Source: Stentor coeruleus
Lineage: Eukaryota > Ciliophora > Heterotrichea > Heterotrichida > Stentoridae
Length of the DNA stretch: 64,000 nt
NCBI GenBank assembly: GCA_001970955.1
Contig: MPUH01000205.1
Location: 1-64,000, forward strand
Direction of reading: 5' to 3'
In this document: positions 48,313 through 57,033 of the stretch, in pieces
Layout of the letters: each line of letters opens with the position of its first letter
How positions within the stretch are numbered: position 1 is the first letter of the stretch
Made by a program: the position numbers and the translations under genes
The notes under the pieces: generated by a model
What the model was told of the DNA's origin: nothing
The model's database searches: none
Seen by the model: the letters and a program-made list of their open reading frames with translations, nothing else

Positions 48313-49023
48313 TTATAATAAAATACAAGCTTTTGACTTACACCCAGTGCAACTTGATTTTTTCTTACTTGGTGGAGGATGTGGAGCAACAGGTATTTGT
48401 TGCATAACCGGTTCTTCAGGTACTCTTTCAATAATTTTTTTCGGTTCTTCTTCTTTATAATTTTCCTCTTGATGTCCTTGATCATAACTAGCAAAAACCT
48501 CATAATAGAAAAGTTCGAAATTATCGAAATTTAAACTCCCTTTAAAAGGACTGATTGATAATTTCTTAGCTTTTTCATTAAGAAAATTCTCATTAAGCCC
48601 CAAAATACGCCCAATACGCTTAAATCTTTCAAATGCAATTTCTTGCTTTTCCCCGCCAGCTAAAAGTTGATACATTTTTTTACCGTGCATGTAAAGCATT
48701 AGTTTTAGTTGTCCTGTTTCAGCGGCTGCATATAATATTATAAGCATGCAGAATTCTTTGAATGTTATAGTCATATCTTGAGATAGAGTGTCGAATATTT
48801 CCCAAGTTGAGGTCTCTGTTACTTTTATGCATATCTCTTTGAGTATTTTCCAAAGCCCATATTCATCAATTTCGCTTCCACTTTGGCTACAAAACCAGTT
48901 TTGTAATGTTTCAAAACCATAAGTTGTATGAATAAGTTCGTAAAAATTCACCCTTACATTTCCTGAAGACTCTTTACACTTTTTCTCGATACTGTCTTTG
49001 AATTCGGGTTTAAGAAAATTCAT
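48313..49023 (-). CDS. EF-hand-like helical protein with a CAAX lipid-anchor signal
   Basis: A 236-aa protein. Residues about 15-170 are helical with calcineurin-B/calmodulin-like spacing (for example MTITFKEFCMLII and GSLNFDNFELFYY), but the calcium loops are degenerate. The C-terminus SSCTGCKSKACILL ends in a CAAX box (C233-I-L-L). A final Leu predicts geranylgeranylation, with nearby cysteines that could be palmitoylated. It probably binds membranes as a peripheral protein. The role is unknown. Minus strand, divergent from the next coiled-coil gene. Confidence 0.68.
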   Translation of the reverse strand: MNFLKPEFKDSIEKKCKESSGNVRVNFYELIHTTYGFETLQNWFCSQSGSEIDEYGLWKILKEICIKVTETSTWEIFDTLSQDMTITFKEFCMLIILYAAAETGQLKLMLYMHGKKMYQLLAGGEKQEIAFERFKRIGRILGLNENFLNEKAKKLSISPFKGSLNFDNFELFYYEVFASYDQGHQEENYKEEEPKKIIERVPEEPVMQQIPVAPHPPPSKKKSSCTGCKSKACILL

Positions 49024-49162
49024 TTTTTTATAGTTTTATATTAGTATAAGACAAAAGCTTGATATAAGTTAAGAGATAATTCTTATATATATAATTTTAT
49101 TAGTATAGTAGATGTAATTATATGCACAAATTTGGATAGTCTTAAAGATATATAGTATATAT

Positions 49163-50119
49163 ATGGACACTAAAAAAATTGAATTTTTCCTGAAAGAAAT
49201 TGCTATATCTTTGTATACTGAGCTTTCTGATGATGACAAATCCACTTTAGGTCCAAATTTAGAGAGTGTCATGTGCATGAGTCCTAAAACAACTTTGAGT
49301 TGTTTAAACGATTTATATGATAACCTGATAGAATGTAAAAGGTCAATAAAGCATGTTGAGTTTTATAAAGAATTTTCAGAAAACGAAGTCTACCAACGAG
49401 CCTTACAAAAACTCGACCAAGAAGTTCGCCAGCACATCAGATGCGAACTTCAACTAAAAGTATTTATCGATTCCAATGAAGAAAAACTCTCACAAACCCT
49501 ATCTCGGCAAAACCGTAATATAGAAACCAATACCAAAGTCCTTGAAAAAGTAAAAGATGAAAACAAAAGGCTTAAAGCAATCCTATCATCAAAAACAGCC
49601 GAACTTGAAGAAATCAAATCTGAAGGACAAACTTGTGACGAAAAACAACTTATTTTAATGAAAACTAAAGCGCAAAAAGACCAAGAAAAAATCGAAGAAT
49701 ACGAAAAAAACATAATAAAACTCAAACAAAAATGGGCTCAAACCAAACTTGATTTAGAAAACAAAAACAAAGAGTATGAAAAACATAAACGGGAATTTGT
49801 GTTTTTGAAAAAAATCATTGGGGCAAGCGAGGATTTAAGAAGTACAAGTAAGTATACTGATAAAAGTGATGGTTCGATAAAAGATGGGCAAGAGGTTAAA
49901 AGCTATAGGACAGTTAAAACCCCAAATAGAACTGCAGATAGATCAATATCACCTTTGCCTATGAGTTATAATAAGAAGATTGCTAAGTATTCAAAGGCCA
50001 CACAGAGTACGAAAAAACTGGAAAAAAGCCCTTTGGCGAAAATTTTGAAGTCGGATTTGTCGAAATTTAAGTCTAAGTCGAAATCCAGGCTTCCGATTTT
50101 TGCTAATGTAAAGAAATAG
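49163..50119 (+). CDS. coiled-coil protein, unrecognised
   Basis: A 318-aa protein. Residues about 1-60 form a small helical domain. A long coiled coil spans about 80-220 (for example DENKRLKAILSSKTAELEEI). A basic, Ser/Lys-rich tail (about 220-318) has SP/TP sites. Such layout is common in ciliary and basal-body proteins, but I cannot name a family. Tail to tail with the next minus-strand gene, 158 bases apart. Confidence 0.68.
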   Translation: MDTKKIEFFLKEIAISLYTELSDDDKSTLGPNLESVMCMSPKTTLSCLNDLYDNLIECKRSIKHVEFYKEFSENEVYQRALQKLDQEVRQHIRCELQLKVFIDSNEEKLSQTLSRQNRNIETNTKVLEKVKDENKRLKAILSSKTAELEEIKSEGQTCDEKQLILMKTKAQKDQEKIEEYEKNIIKLKQKWAQTKLDLENKNKEYEKHKREFVFLKKIIGASEDLRSTSKYTDKSDGSIKDGQEVKSYRTVKTPNRTADRSISPLPMSYNKKIAKYSKATQSTKKLEKSPLAKILKSDLSKFKSKSKSRLPIFANVKK

Positions 50120-50277
50120 ACTTTTTTTATAAAGTTTGCTATTAGTATGATTTGGATAAATAAGTTTTTAAAGAATTTTGGTATTTGCAAGAAGTTTGGT
50201 ATAGTGAAATAGATTATTAAAAATAAGGATCATGATTTTATTGATAAGAAAGGTGAAGATAAGAAATTATGGTTAGT

Positions 50278-51060
50278 TTATGCTTTAACAATAGGAAGAG
50301 ATGCTATTTTTTTATCAGTGGCAGATATGATGCCTATATTATTATGTCTCCAAAGTTTGTAGCCACTCATTTTTATGAGTTTATTAGTAGTTTGCAGCAT
50401 TTCTCCCTTCATAGATTTCAGTTCCATCTTCAAGCCTTGATCTGTAATTCTATTATAATACATAGTCGACATCATATTCTTAATGCGTTCCTGATCATCT
50501 GTTTGCTTCAAACAAACTTCAAGGTCCTGTATATAATTCATAGCATAATCAGCACTACTCAGCCTAAAAAACCCATGATTTGTCAGTTGTTTTCTCTGAG
50601 GAAGTATTTCTGGTTGGAAAATTTCACACTGATTAATAACTGCTTCTAAAGATCTAATTCTTTTCCTTTTAGCCTGTATTCTAGACCTATCTTCAAGTCT
50701 TTTAACAGGTGAAGGTGATACTAATGGTAATATTTTCCTAGTACTTGATGATACTATATTGTCAAGTTTTATTGGTGAATTAAGTTTGCTAATCTCAGTT
50801 TCAGCATAATGGGAAATTTCTTTCTGTTTGATTTTTATATGATCCCTAGCTCTATCTACATCTTCATAGTGGATTTTAGAATTTTGTGCACAGCCACGAG
50901 GAGATACTTTACTGTATAATGAAGAAACTTGGCCAATAACTTGTCGGTAAGATGCTTTTTCCATCCTACGATTGTGGTGAGTTGCCAAGTTTGCAAAGAA
51001 CTCAGAACGATATCCAGGATAGTGTCTTGCACTATATTCATCGTTGTTGTTATTCTCCAT
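50278..51060 (-). CDS. unrecognised conserved-looking protein
   Basis: A 260-aa protein that is basic and mostly helical in its C-terminal half (YAMNYIQDLEVCLKQTDDQE). An Arg/Lys-rich mid-section holds SPSP sites. It has no membrane segment and no zinc ligands in pattern. Coding composition is good and the frame is uninterrupted, but no family is recognised. The 5' flank (about 51065-51350) is strongly C-poor on the plus strand, typical of upstream flanks here. Confidence 0.6.
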   Translation of the reverse strand: MENNNNDEYSARHYPGYRSEFFANLATHHNRRMEKASYRQVIGQVSSLYSKVSPRGCAQNSKIHYEDVDRARDHIKIKQKEISHYAETEISKLNSPIKLDNIVSSSTRKILPLVSPSPVKRLEDRSRIQAKRKRIRSLEAVINQCEIFQPEILPQRKQLTNHGFFRLSSADYAMNYIQDLEVCLKQTDDQERIKNMMSTMYYNRITDQGLKMELKSMKGEMLQTTNKLIKMSGYKLWRHNNIGIISATDKKIASLPIVKA

Positions 51061-51677
51061 TTACAGTTTATTTAGAAGTTTTTGAGGATATTTGATGTGA
51101 GATTTTGTGAATGGGTGAATTGGAGTAGTTGGGAAAATTATTATTGATGATTAGAAATTAGATTTTTGCAGAGAAGCCGGGCTAGTGAGGAAGAAAGTTC
51201 AGGATGAGGTTGTGAAGAGATGATGAGATAGGAAATGAAGATTTATTGTAAGGATTTTATATCGATTTATTGATGAGTGGTTATTTTATATGATTTTGGA
51301 TTAGTAAGATAGAAGATTATTATTATTTTGAATTTTGTATGGTTTTTTATGGATTGATATAGATTTAGGCTGGCATTTATATGGTAAAATATATTAAATT
51401 GAACAAAATTTGAATTTTTTAGATATTGTATCGAAACCCAGATTTCTATATATTTTTTAGCTTAAGAGCAATAATTATTGTAGCAGGGCAAAGTTATAAA
51501 ATTTATTTCTAATCATATCTACTTACTTCATATTTTTTATTTTGCTAGAAAAAATGCTACATTTAAGGCGGCAGAATTACTAAATCTATTCATAAAATTC
51601 TTCATATCCTACTTATAAAATGCATAAAAATTTTGCCTTATAGTAAATCTCCTCAATGCTAGATCCATTTATATTTA
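51061..51677. other. intergenic
   Basis: The 5' flank of the 260-aa gene is G-rich and C-poor on the plus strand, and the remainder is AT-rich up to the CCDC34-like gene end. No gene or repeat was seen. Confidence 0.55.
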
Positions 51678-52253
51678 TTAATCAGCATTTTCAAACACCT
51701 TGCCATTGTACTTTAAAGCTTTGCTTGTAGAATAACTCAACAATAAAGGAGTCTCAGGTTTTTTTCTATCAAAATTAGGGTTCTGCATTTTTTTTTGCAG
51801 TTTCGCCAGCCTTTCCATCCTTTCCTCTTTATCTTTAAACCTTTTAGCATCCCTTTCTGCCTTTTGCTCATTATTTTCATGGCTTTTTTGCATCACAACT
51901 TGTAATTTTTTCTGTTTTTCTCGCATCTTCAGCTCTTTTTTTCTTTCAATCCAATCAACGAAATTCTGTTTAGCGTCTTCTTTCATTTTTTCTTTGTTTT
52001 TTGCCCAGCTTTCTGCATAAGCTTTGCTTTTGTTAAGTTTTTCTTTCATTTCTTTATTCTTTTTTTTTACCCATGATTGAAAATCAAGGTTTTTCTTGAT
52101 TTTCTTATTGGATATGTTGGATTCCGAGCAAAAATCTTCAGAGTATTCATCTTCTTCGCTTTTTTCTAGGTTTTCTAATATTCTGTCTTTAGTAAATTTC
52201 TGACTAAGTGTTCTTTTCATCAAGTTTTTCCTTGGGTCTGAGTGAAGTTTCAT
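51678..52253 (-). CDS. Lys/Glu-rich coiled-coil protein, CCDC34-like
   Basis: A 191-aa protein. Repeated W-centred helical units (FQSWVKKKNKEMKEKL, YAESWAKNKEKMKE, FVDWIERKKELKM) resemble CCDC34-type proteins, which are linked to cilia. The C-terminal segment is basic, ending KYNGKVFENAD. The charged single-helix composition makes homology hard to judge. Divergent from the DENN gene, about 195 bases apart, so they may share a promoter region. Confidence 0.5.
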   Translation of the reverse strand: MKLHSDPRKNLMKRTLSQKFTKDRILENLEKSEEDEYSEDFCSESNISNKKIKKNLDFQSWVKKKNKEMKEKLNKSKAYAESWAKNKEKMKEDAKQNFVDWIERKKELKMREKQKKLQVVMQKSHENNEQKAERDAKRFKDKEERMERLAKLQKKMQNPNFDRKKPETPLLLSYSTSKALKYNGKVFENAD

Positions 52254-52448
52254 AGCGAGTAAATATTCATGTGAAGCAATTTTTGTGCTGGCTGACCTGA
52301 TTTTTCGAAGATCCTAAGTAACTCTTACAATTTCGCAAACGGTGAAGTTGAATGTTTTTGGAACTTTCACAACTTCTTTAAACCTCTGCACATTAACCGG
52401 ATGTTCTTCATAGTTATGTTTATTGTATTCCATTATAAACAAATCAAT

Positions 52449-55360
52449 ATGGAAAATTTCTACTCAAAACTCAAGGATTTTTGCCAAAACTCCTCAACAG
52501 TAGTCGAATACTTTCTAATAGTCGGGATAAATCACTCAAGTTTACGTGAAAATATCGAAGAACACCACATACTGACCCCTTTAATCTTATCCCAATTTCC
52601 CTCTTTTAATCGTAATCAAGTCCTAATCCCCGAATCAATCCCAATATTCTGCTTTCCATGGGGTATGAACATATCAAAAACCCAACAATTTCCTTCAGTA
52701 TCCTACCTTTTGCTTACAGATGAAAAAGGAAATAAGCTTTATTGCACATCATTAAAAATCTGGGAACTTGCTGAAGATTCTTTAGAAGAAACAGAATCTA
52801 CAATAGCATCAAGGAGAAGTTATAGTTTTTTAGCAGATGAGACATTTTATGTCCCAAAATGTATTGTTATTGTATCTAAACTAGCATTTTTTGAAACTTT
52901 TGAGAGGATTCTTTATAAAATACATAAGCTTACTTTATCTTCGATATTATCACCAATTGAATGGTTTATTGGCCATTTGGTATTATTGGTCCCAACTCCA
53001 CCCCGTGGGCATTTGCGAGTGGAGTATAAACTAGGTGATTTGGACTGTGATTTTAAACTGCCCCCGCTTAATAAACTCCCTCTACTGGATATCAACCTTG
53101 GGTGCCTTTTTACTTGTCTAANTGTGATTTTAAACTGCCCCCGCTTAATAAACTCCCTCTACTGGATATCAACCTTGGGTGCCTTTTTACTTGTCTAAGC
53201 CAAGAAAATGTGCTGAAAGTCTTCACTTGCCTAGCCCTAGAACAATCCACAGTCTTCCTTTCATCAAATGACAGTTATTTATCTTCCTGTTCAATGTCTC
53301 TACTTTCTTTACTTTTCCCCTTTCAATGGAGTTTAGTTTGTGTCCCAATTCTCCCTGAGCTTTTATTAGACTATCTTTATTCTCCAGTAAGCTACATATA
53401 TGGTGTCAATATAAAATCCAAAGAAGAAGTTTATATTCGTGGAAATGAAAATTTATTTATAGTTGACCTAGACAATAATTTAGTCTATTCCAATGCTCAA
53501 TCTTTAAAAATTTCTAACGAAAAATTCTCACCAATAACAATCCCCCCTTTGCCTATTCATTATGCTAAAAAACTAAACAAAAAACTTAAAAAAATCCTAG
53601 ATGCCTATGAAATACAGGAATATAAAATTTTTACAACTGAAACTTGTGAGAATATACGAGATGCGTTTTTTCAGTTTTTTGTAGCGATTTTTAAGAATTA
53701 TAAGAAATTTATGAATTTTAGCAGTACAGTTGATAATGGGATGTGTTTTGATGAAACTGGGTTTGTTAAAGATGCTCCTGATAATTCGAGGGGTTTTTTT
53801 ACAAGATTTTTTAAAACACAGATGTTTGCGAATTTCTGTGAAACTAGAATGCGGCCTTTGAATATTGAGGAACATTCAGAAAATTTGTTGTTTGATGAAC
53901 ATATACTAGCTAAGCTCAATAGGTCTAAGCTAAGATATAGTAAATATCCCACACCTTTTATCAATGACACTTCACAAATATGGAAAACTTCTTATAAAGT
54001 ACCAGAAATAACCGTTTTAGCTGAGCTGAGGAATTTCACATATAGTTATTTTCCTAATTTCAGCTTAGATGTATTCAGTGAGTACCCTTTACCCAGAGAA
54101 AAACCCCCAAAATACTCAGAATCTATAGATTTCCCATATTCAAGTCATACAGAAATTACCCAAAGTCATGTTACTGAAGAAGAAATGATTTATTTGTGTT
54201 GGATTGAAATATGGGCTTCATGTCTTTGGTATCAAGATGAAAACGAACATAATCTTAGGTTTAAAGAACTTATATCAACATTAAGAGCTTTGAGGAAAGT
54301 TAGCACTTCCTCTTTGACTTCAAGTTATAAAATACTATTAGAAGCATCGGCTAGAATTAATCCTAGTCTTGGAATGCCAATTTTTAAAGAAATGACTGAC
54401 TCGCAGGTTATGGTCGATGCAGCAACAGTTCATTTATTACAAAGAATATTAAGCCTTTCGATAAAAAAAGACCAAAAAAATGCTGTGAAAAGCACAGGTA
54501 ACAGCATTTTCTATACAAACAGCATAATCAACGATAATTTCATGCCTAACACCTACCGCCGAAGAGTTTTCACCAAAGCTAGCGACCATCATATATTCGC
54601 TAAACAAGAACTCTGTTTCCTCATCAAAGAAACCTGTAAAAAATGCCACAAATTCCTCAGTATCGCTGAAATAAAATCAGGTTGGCAAAATACTGCTTAT
54701 ATTTTTGAATCAACTTGCTCAGGATGTAAAGAAAAATATACTCCTAGCTTACGTATTCGTATAGGTCTTGAAATAGGTCATGATCAAAAAACTTCTAATC
54801 GTGAAAACACAATTTTTGTCTCTCCAATAACTTTACGTGCTATGGTAAAAGATTTAATAAATGAACAAATAAACAAATTTAGACTTGAAATCGATTTGAT
54901 TAGAATATACAATTCGGTAATATTTTGGAATCTTATCTGGCATTTTAATAACTTGGGCTTACCTTTTGAATTTATGCTTCCATANTACAATTCGGTAATA
55001 TTTTGGAATCTTATCTGGCATTTTAATAACTTGGGCTTACCTTTTGAATTTATGCTTCCATATGAACAAGAAGTTGTTGACGTGAAAAACTCTTTTGTGA
55101 TTGTTGGTGAAGAGGTTGTGAAGAAAGTAAAAGTTGATAAAGAGGTACAGACTGATTGGAATTTGATGAATATAGATCAAGCGATAAGGAAANATGAACA
55201 AGAAGTTGTTGACGTGAAAAACTCTTTTGTGATTGTTGGTGAAGAGGTTGTGAAGAAGGTAAAAGTGGATAAAGAGGTACAGACTGATTGGAATTTGATG
55301 AATATAGATCAAGCGATAAGGAAGTATAAAGAAAATATTAGTAAAAATAAAGATGTTTAA
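52449..55360 (+). CDS. DENN-domain protein, DENND4-like (frame disturbed by three N-joins)
   Basis: DENN proteins are exchange factors for Rab GTPases. The N-terminal part (about residues 5-130) is uDENN-like. The core cDENN (PPRGHLRVEYKLGDLDCDFK..., then LGCLFTCLSQENVLKVFTCL) and dDENN (FLYSPVSYIYGVN..., FSEYPLPREK) follow. Near the C-terminus ETCKKCHKFLSIAEIKSGWQ then STCSGCKEKYTPSL is the CxxC...W...CxxC...P-L signature of DENND4. A 76-nt overlap at 53122 splits the frame. Overlaps at 54985 and 55193 (77 and 131 nt) lengthen the C-terminus by 26 and 44 codons. I start at 52449 because the 16 residues from 52401 are hydrophobic and atypical for a cytosolic DENN protein. Confidence 0.82.
53046..53198. 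repeat. N-joined 76-nt direct duplication in DENN gene (probable artefact)
   Basis: 53046-53121 is repeated exactly at 53123-53198 around an N at 53122. The extra 77 bases shift the frame. Confidence 0.9.
54908..55062. repeat. N-joined 77-nt direct duplication in DENN gene (probable artefact)
   Basis: 54908-54984 is repeated at 54986-55062 around an N at 54985. The extra 78 bases keep the frame and add 26 codons. Confidence 0.9.
55062..55324. repeat. N-joined 131-nt direct duplication in DENN gene (probable artefact)
   Basis: 55062-55192 recurs at 55194-55324 around an N at 55193 with two or three mismatches. It begins where the previous duplication ends, so three contig ends meet here. It adds 44 codons in frame. 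Confidence 0.88.
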
Positions 55361-55375
55361 TTGTAAATGCTTTAC

Positions 55376-56659
55376 TTAGAGATCTTCGTTAGATACCTCA
55401 AGGACGTGGTCAAAACCATCCCATGGCTCAACACTTTTGATCTTAGGCAGTTCCTTATATTCAGTTAAAGGTACGCTTCCGCCAAGGATTTTTCTAATAA
55501 ATGTCTGCATTTCTTCAGCAATATAAGCACTTCTCATAAGTGCGAATCTATTCTTTGATAAAGATAGGGCGACTACTGAAGGGAACCCAAAACCTAATCC
55601 GATCATTGTTTCGAGTTTATAGAAATCACCAGCTTGTACCCATAAAAACCTTACAGGTTGTCCTCTATATCCTTTAGCTACATCACTCAAAACCCCAATA
55701 TATCGATTTCTTTCATTGGCCGAACTATCATAAATATGTGGTAAAAAGGCAAGTATACAAACAGCATCTTGACAAGTTTCTGTTAGGACTTTTTCTGATA
55801 CTAGTTGTTTCATTGTTTGACCTTTTCCTAGTGTATCAAGTTTAGCAAAAGCTTCTTTAACTAAAATACTTGCATCACGGCCACCGTTGTAGTCTTCAGG
55901 TTTACTAGCACCTGGGATGAAGAATTTAAGTGTTGGATAACCATTTATACCATATTTGCCAGCTAAGCCTGAGTTTTCTGTTGCGTCAACTTTGCCGAAT
56001 TTTACACTGCCTTTTGCTTGTGATGCAGCTTTAGCCCAGTCTGGAGCGAGTTTTTTACAGTGTCCACACCAGGGAGCATAGAATTCAACAAACCATAGAT
56101 CATCACTGGCTAAGACGGTACTATCAAAGTTGCTGTCAGTAAGTACTACGACATCATCATCATTTGCAGGCTCATCTTGCTGTTGTTGTTGTTGTTTTTG
56201 TTGTTCTTGTCTAGGTTTTTCAGACCCAGAATTGGTTTCAGCTTTACCTCCAAGGCGTTTATTGGCGATTTGTTGAGCTTTTTGTATCATGAAATTCACT
56301 ATATCTTTAGAGTTGCGGCCTGAGTCATAGTCTGTCGGAGAGCTTTTGTTCTCACCAAAAAATTTAATAGTTGGAAATCCTTGGATATTGTATTTACTAC
56401 CAACTGATTGATCTGTAGTCATATCAACAGCTCCTAATTTCAGCATTCCTTTTAAAGCTTGGGCTGCTTTTTCATACTCCGGTGCAAGATTTTTACAATG
56501 TCCACACCAGGGTGCATAGAATTCTACAAGCCATATATCCTTAGATTTTAGGACCAGCTCATCGAAATTGTTTGCGTTCAGGTGTATAACAGCTGAGTCT
56601 TTTGAGTATAAACCTGATACTGCAGCTAGGATTAGAAATAACACGTGTAAGTTTGCCAT
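55376..56659 (-). CDS. P5-type protein disulfide isomerase (PDIA6-like)
   Basis: A 427-aa protein that forms and rearranges disulfides in the ER. Signal peptide at residues 1-18 (VLFLILAAVSGL). Two thioredoxin domains each carry WCGHC (about residues 51-55 and 196-200, in FYAPWCGHCK), separated by a Gln-rich linker of about ten consecutive-like glutamines. A third, non-catalytic thioredoxin-like domain completes the a-a'-b order of PDIA6. The C-terminus is NEDL, not KDEL. Divergent ER-retention tails occur in protists, but retention here is inferred. Full length, both active sites intact. Confidence 0.92.
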   Translation of the reverse strand: MANLHVLFLILAAVSGLYSKDSAVIHLNANNFDELVLKSKDIWLVEFYAPWCGHCKNLAPEYEKAAQALKGMLKLGAVDMTTDQSVGSKYNIQGFPTIKFFGENKSSPTDYDSGRNSKDIVNFMIQKAQQIANKRLGGKAETNSGSEKPRQEQQKQQQQQQDEPANDDDVVVLTDSNFDSTVLASDDLWFVEFYAPWCGHCKKLAPDWAKAASQAKGSVKFGKVDATENSGLAGKYGINGYPTLKFFIPGASKPEDYNGGRDASILVKEAFAKLDTLGKGQTMKQLVSEKVLTETCQDAVCILAFLPHIYDSSANERNRYIGVLSDVAKGYRGQPVRFLWVQAGDFYKLETMIGLGFGFPSVVALSLSKNRFALMRSAYIAEEMQTFIRKILGGSVPLTEYKELPKIKSVEPWDGFDHVLEVSNEDL

Positions 56660-57033
56660 TTATTTTTGAGAATAAAAAACATTTTCAATGTTTTTTAAAA
56701 GTTTTCGGAGATTTGGGTATAGGAAAGAATAGATTATTGGATTTTATTATAAGAATTTGTGTGGAATGAGAAGCAAGTGTTGGGGTAAATTGAAAAAATT
56801 GATTTAAAAATTTTGGGTTATGAAAGGGAAATGTAGAAAATTTGATTTTGTAATTAGGTGGATTGTAAATGCCTATCAACCTCACTCTAAAAACTATCAC
56901 ATCATAAAAATTATAATAAAAAATTCACTAAAACAATCCACAAAAATCACAATAGCCTTTTCTATACAAAAAATCCTTTGATTCATTCAATAATCCTATA
57001 AATAGTATATAATAAATTTTATATTAAAATACC

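Noticed and set aside
52401-52448. Upstream start of the DENN gene with a hydrophobic leader
   Set aside because: A signal-like leader does not fit a cytosolic DENN protein, and a good ATG follows at 52449.
54908-55324. Repeated protein segments in the DENN C-terminus as true domain repeats
   Set aside because: Both duplications have a single N at the boundary and nearly identical DNA, as at five other joins, so they are read as assembly overlaps.
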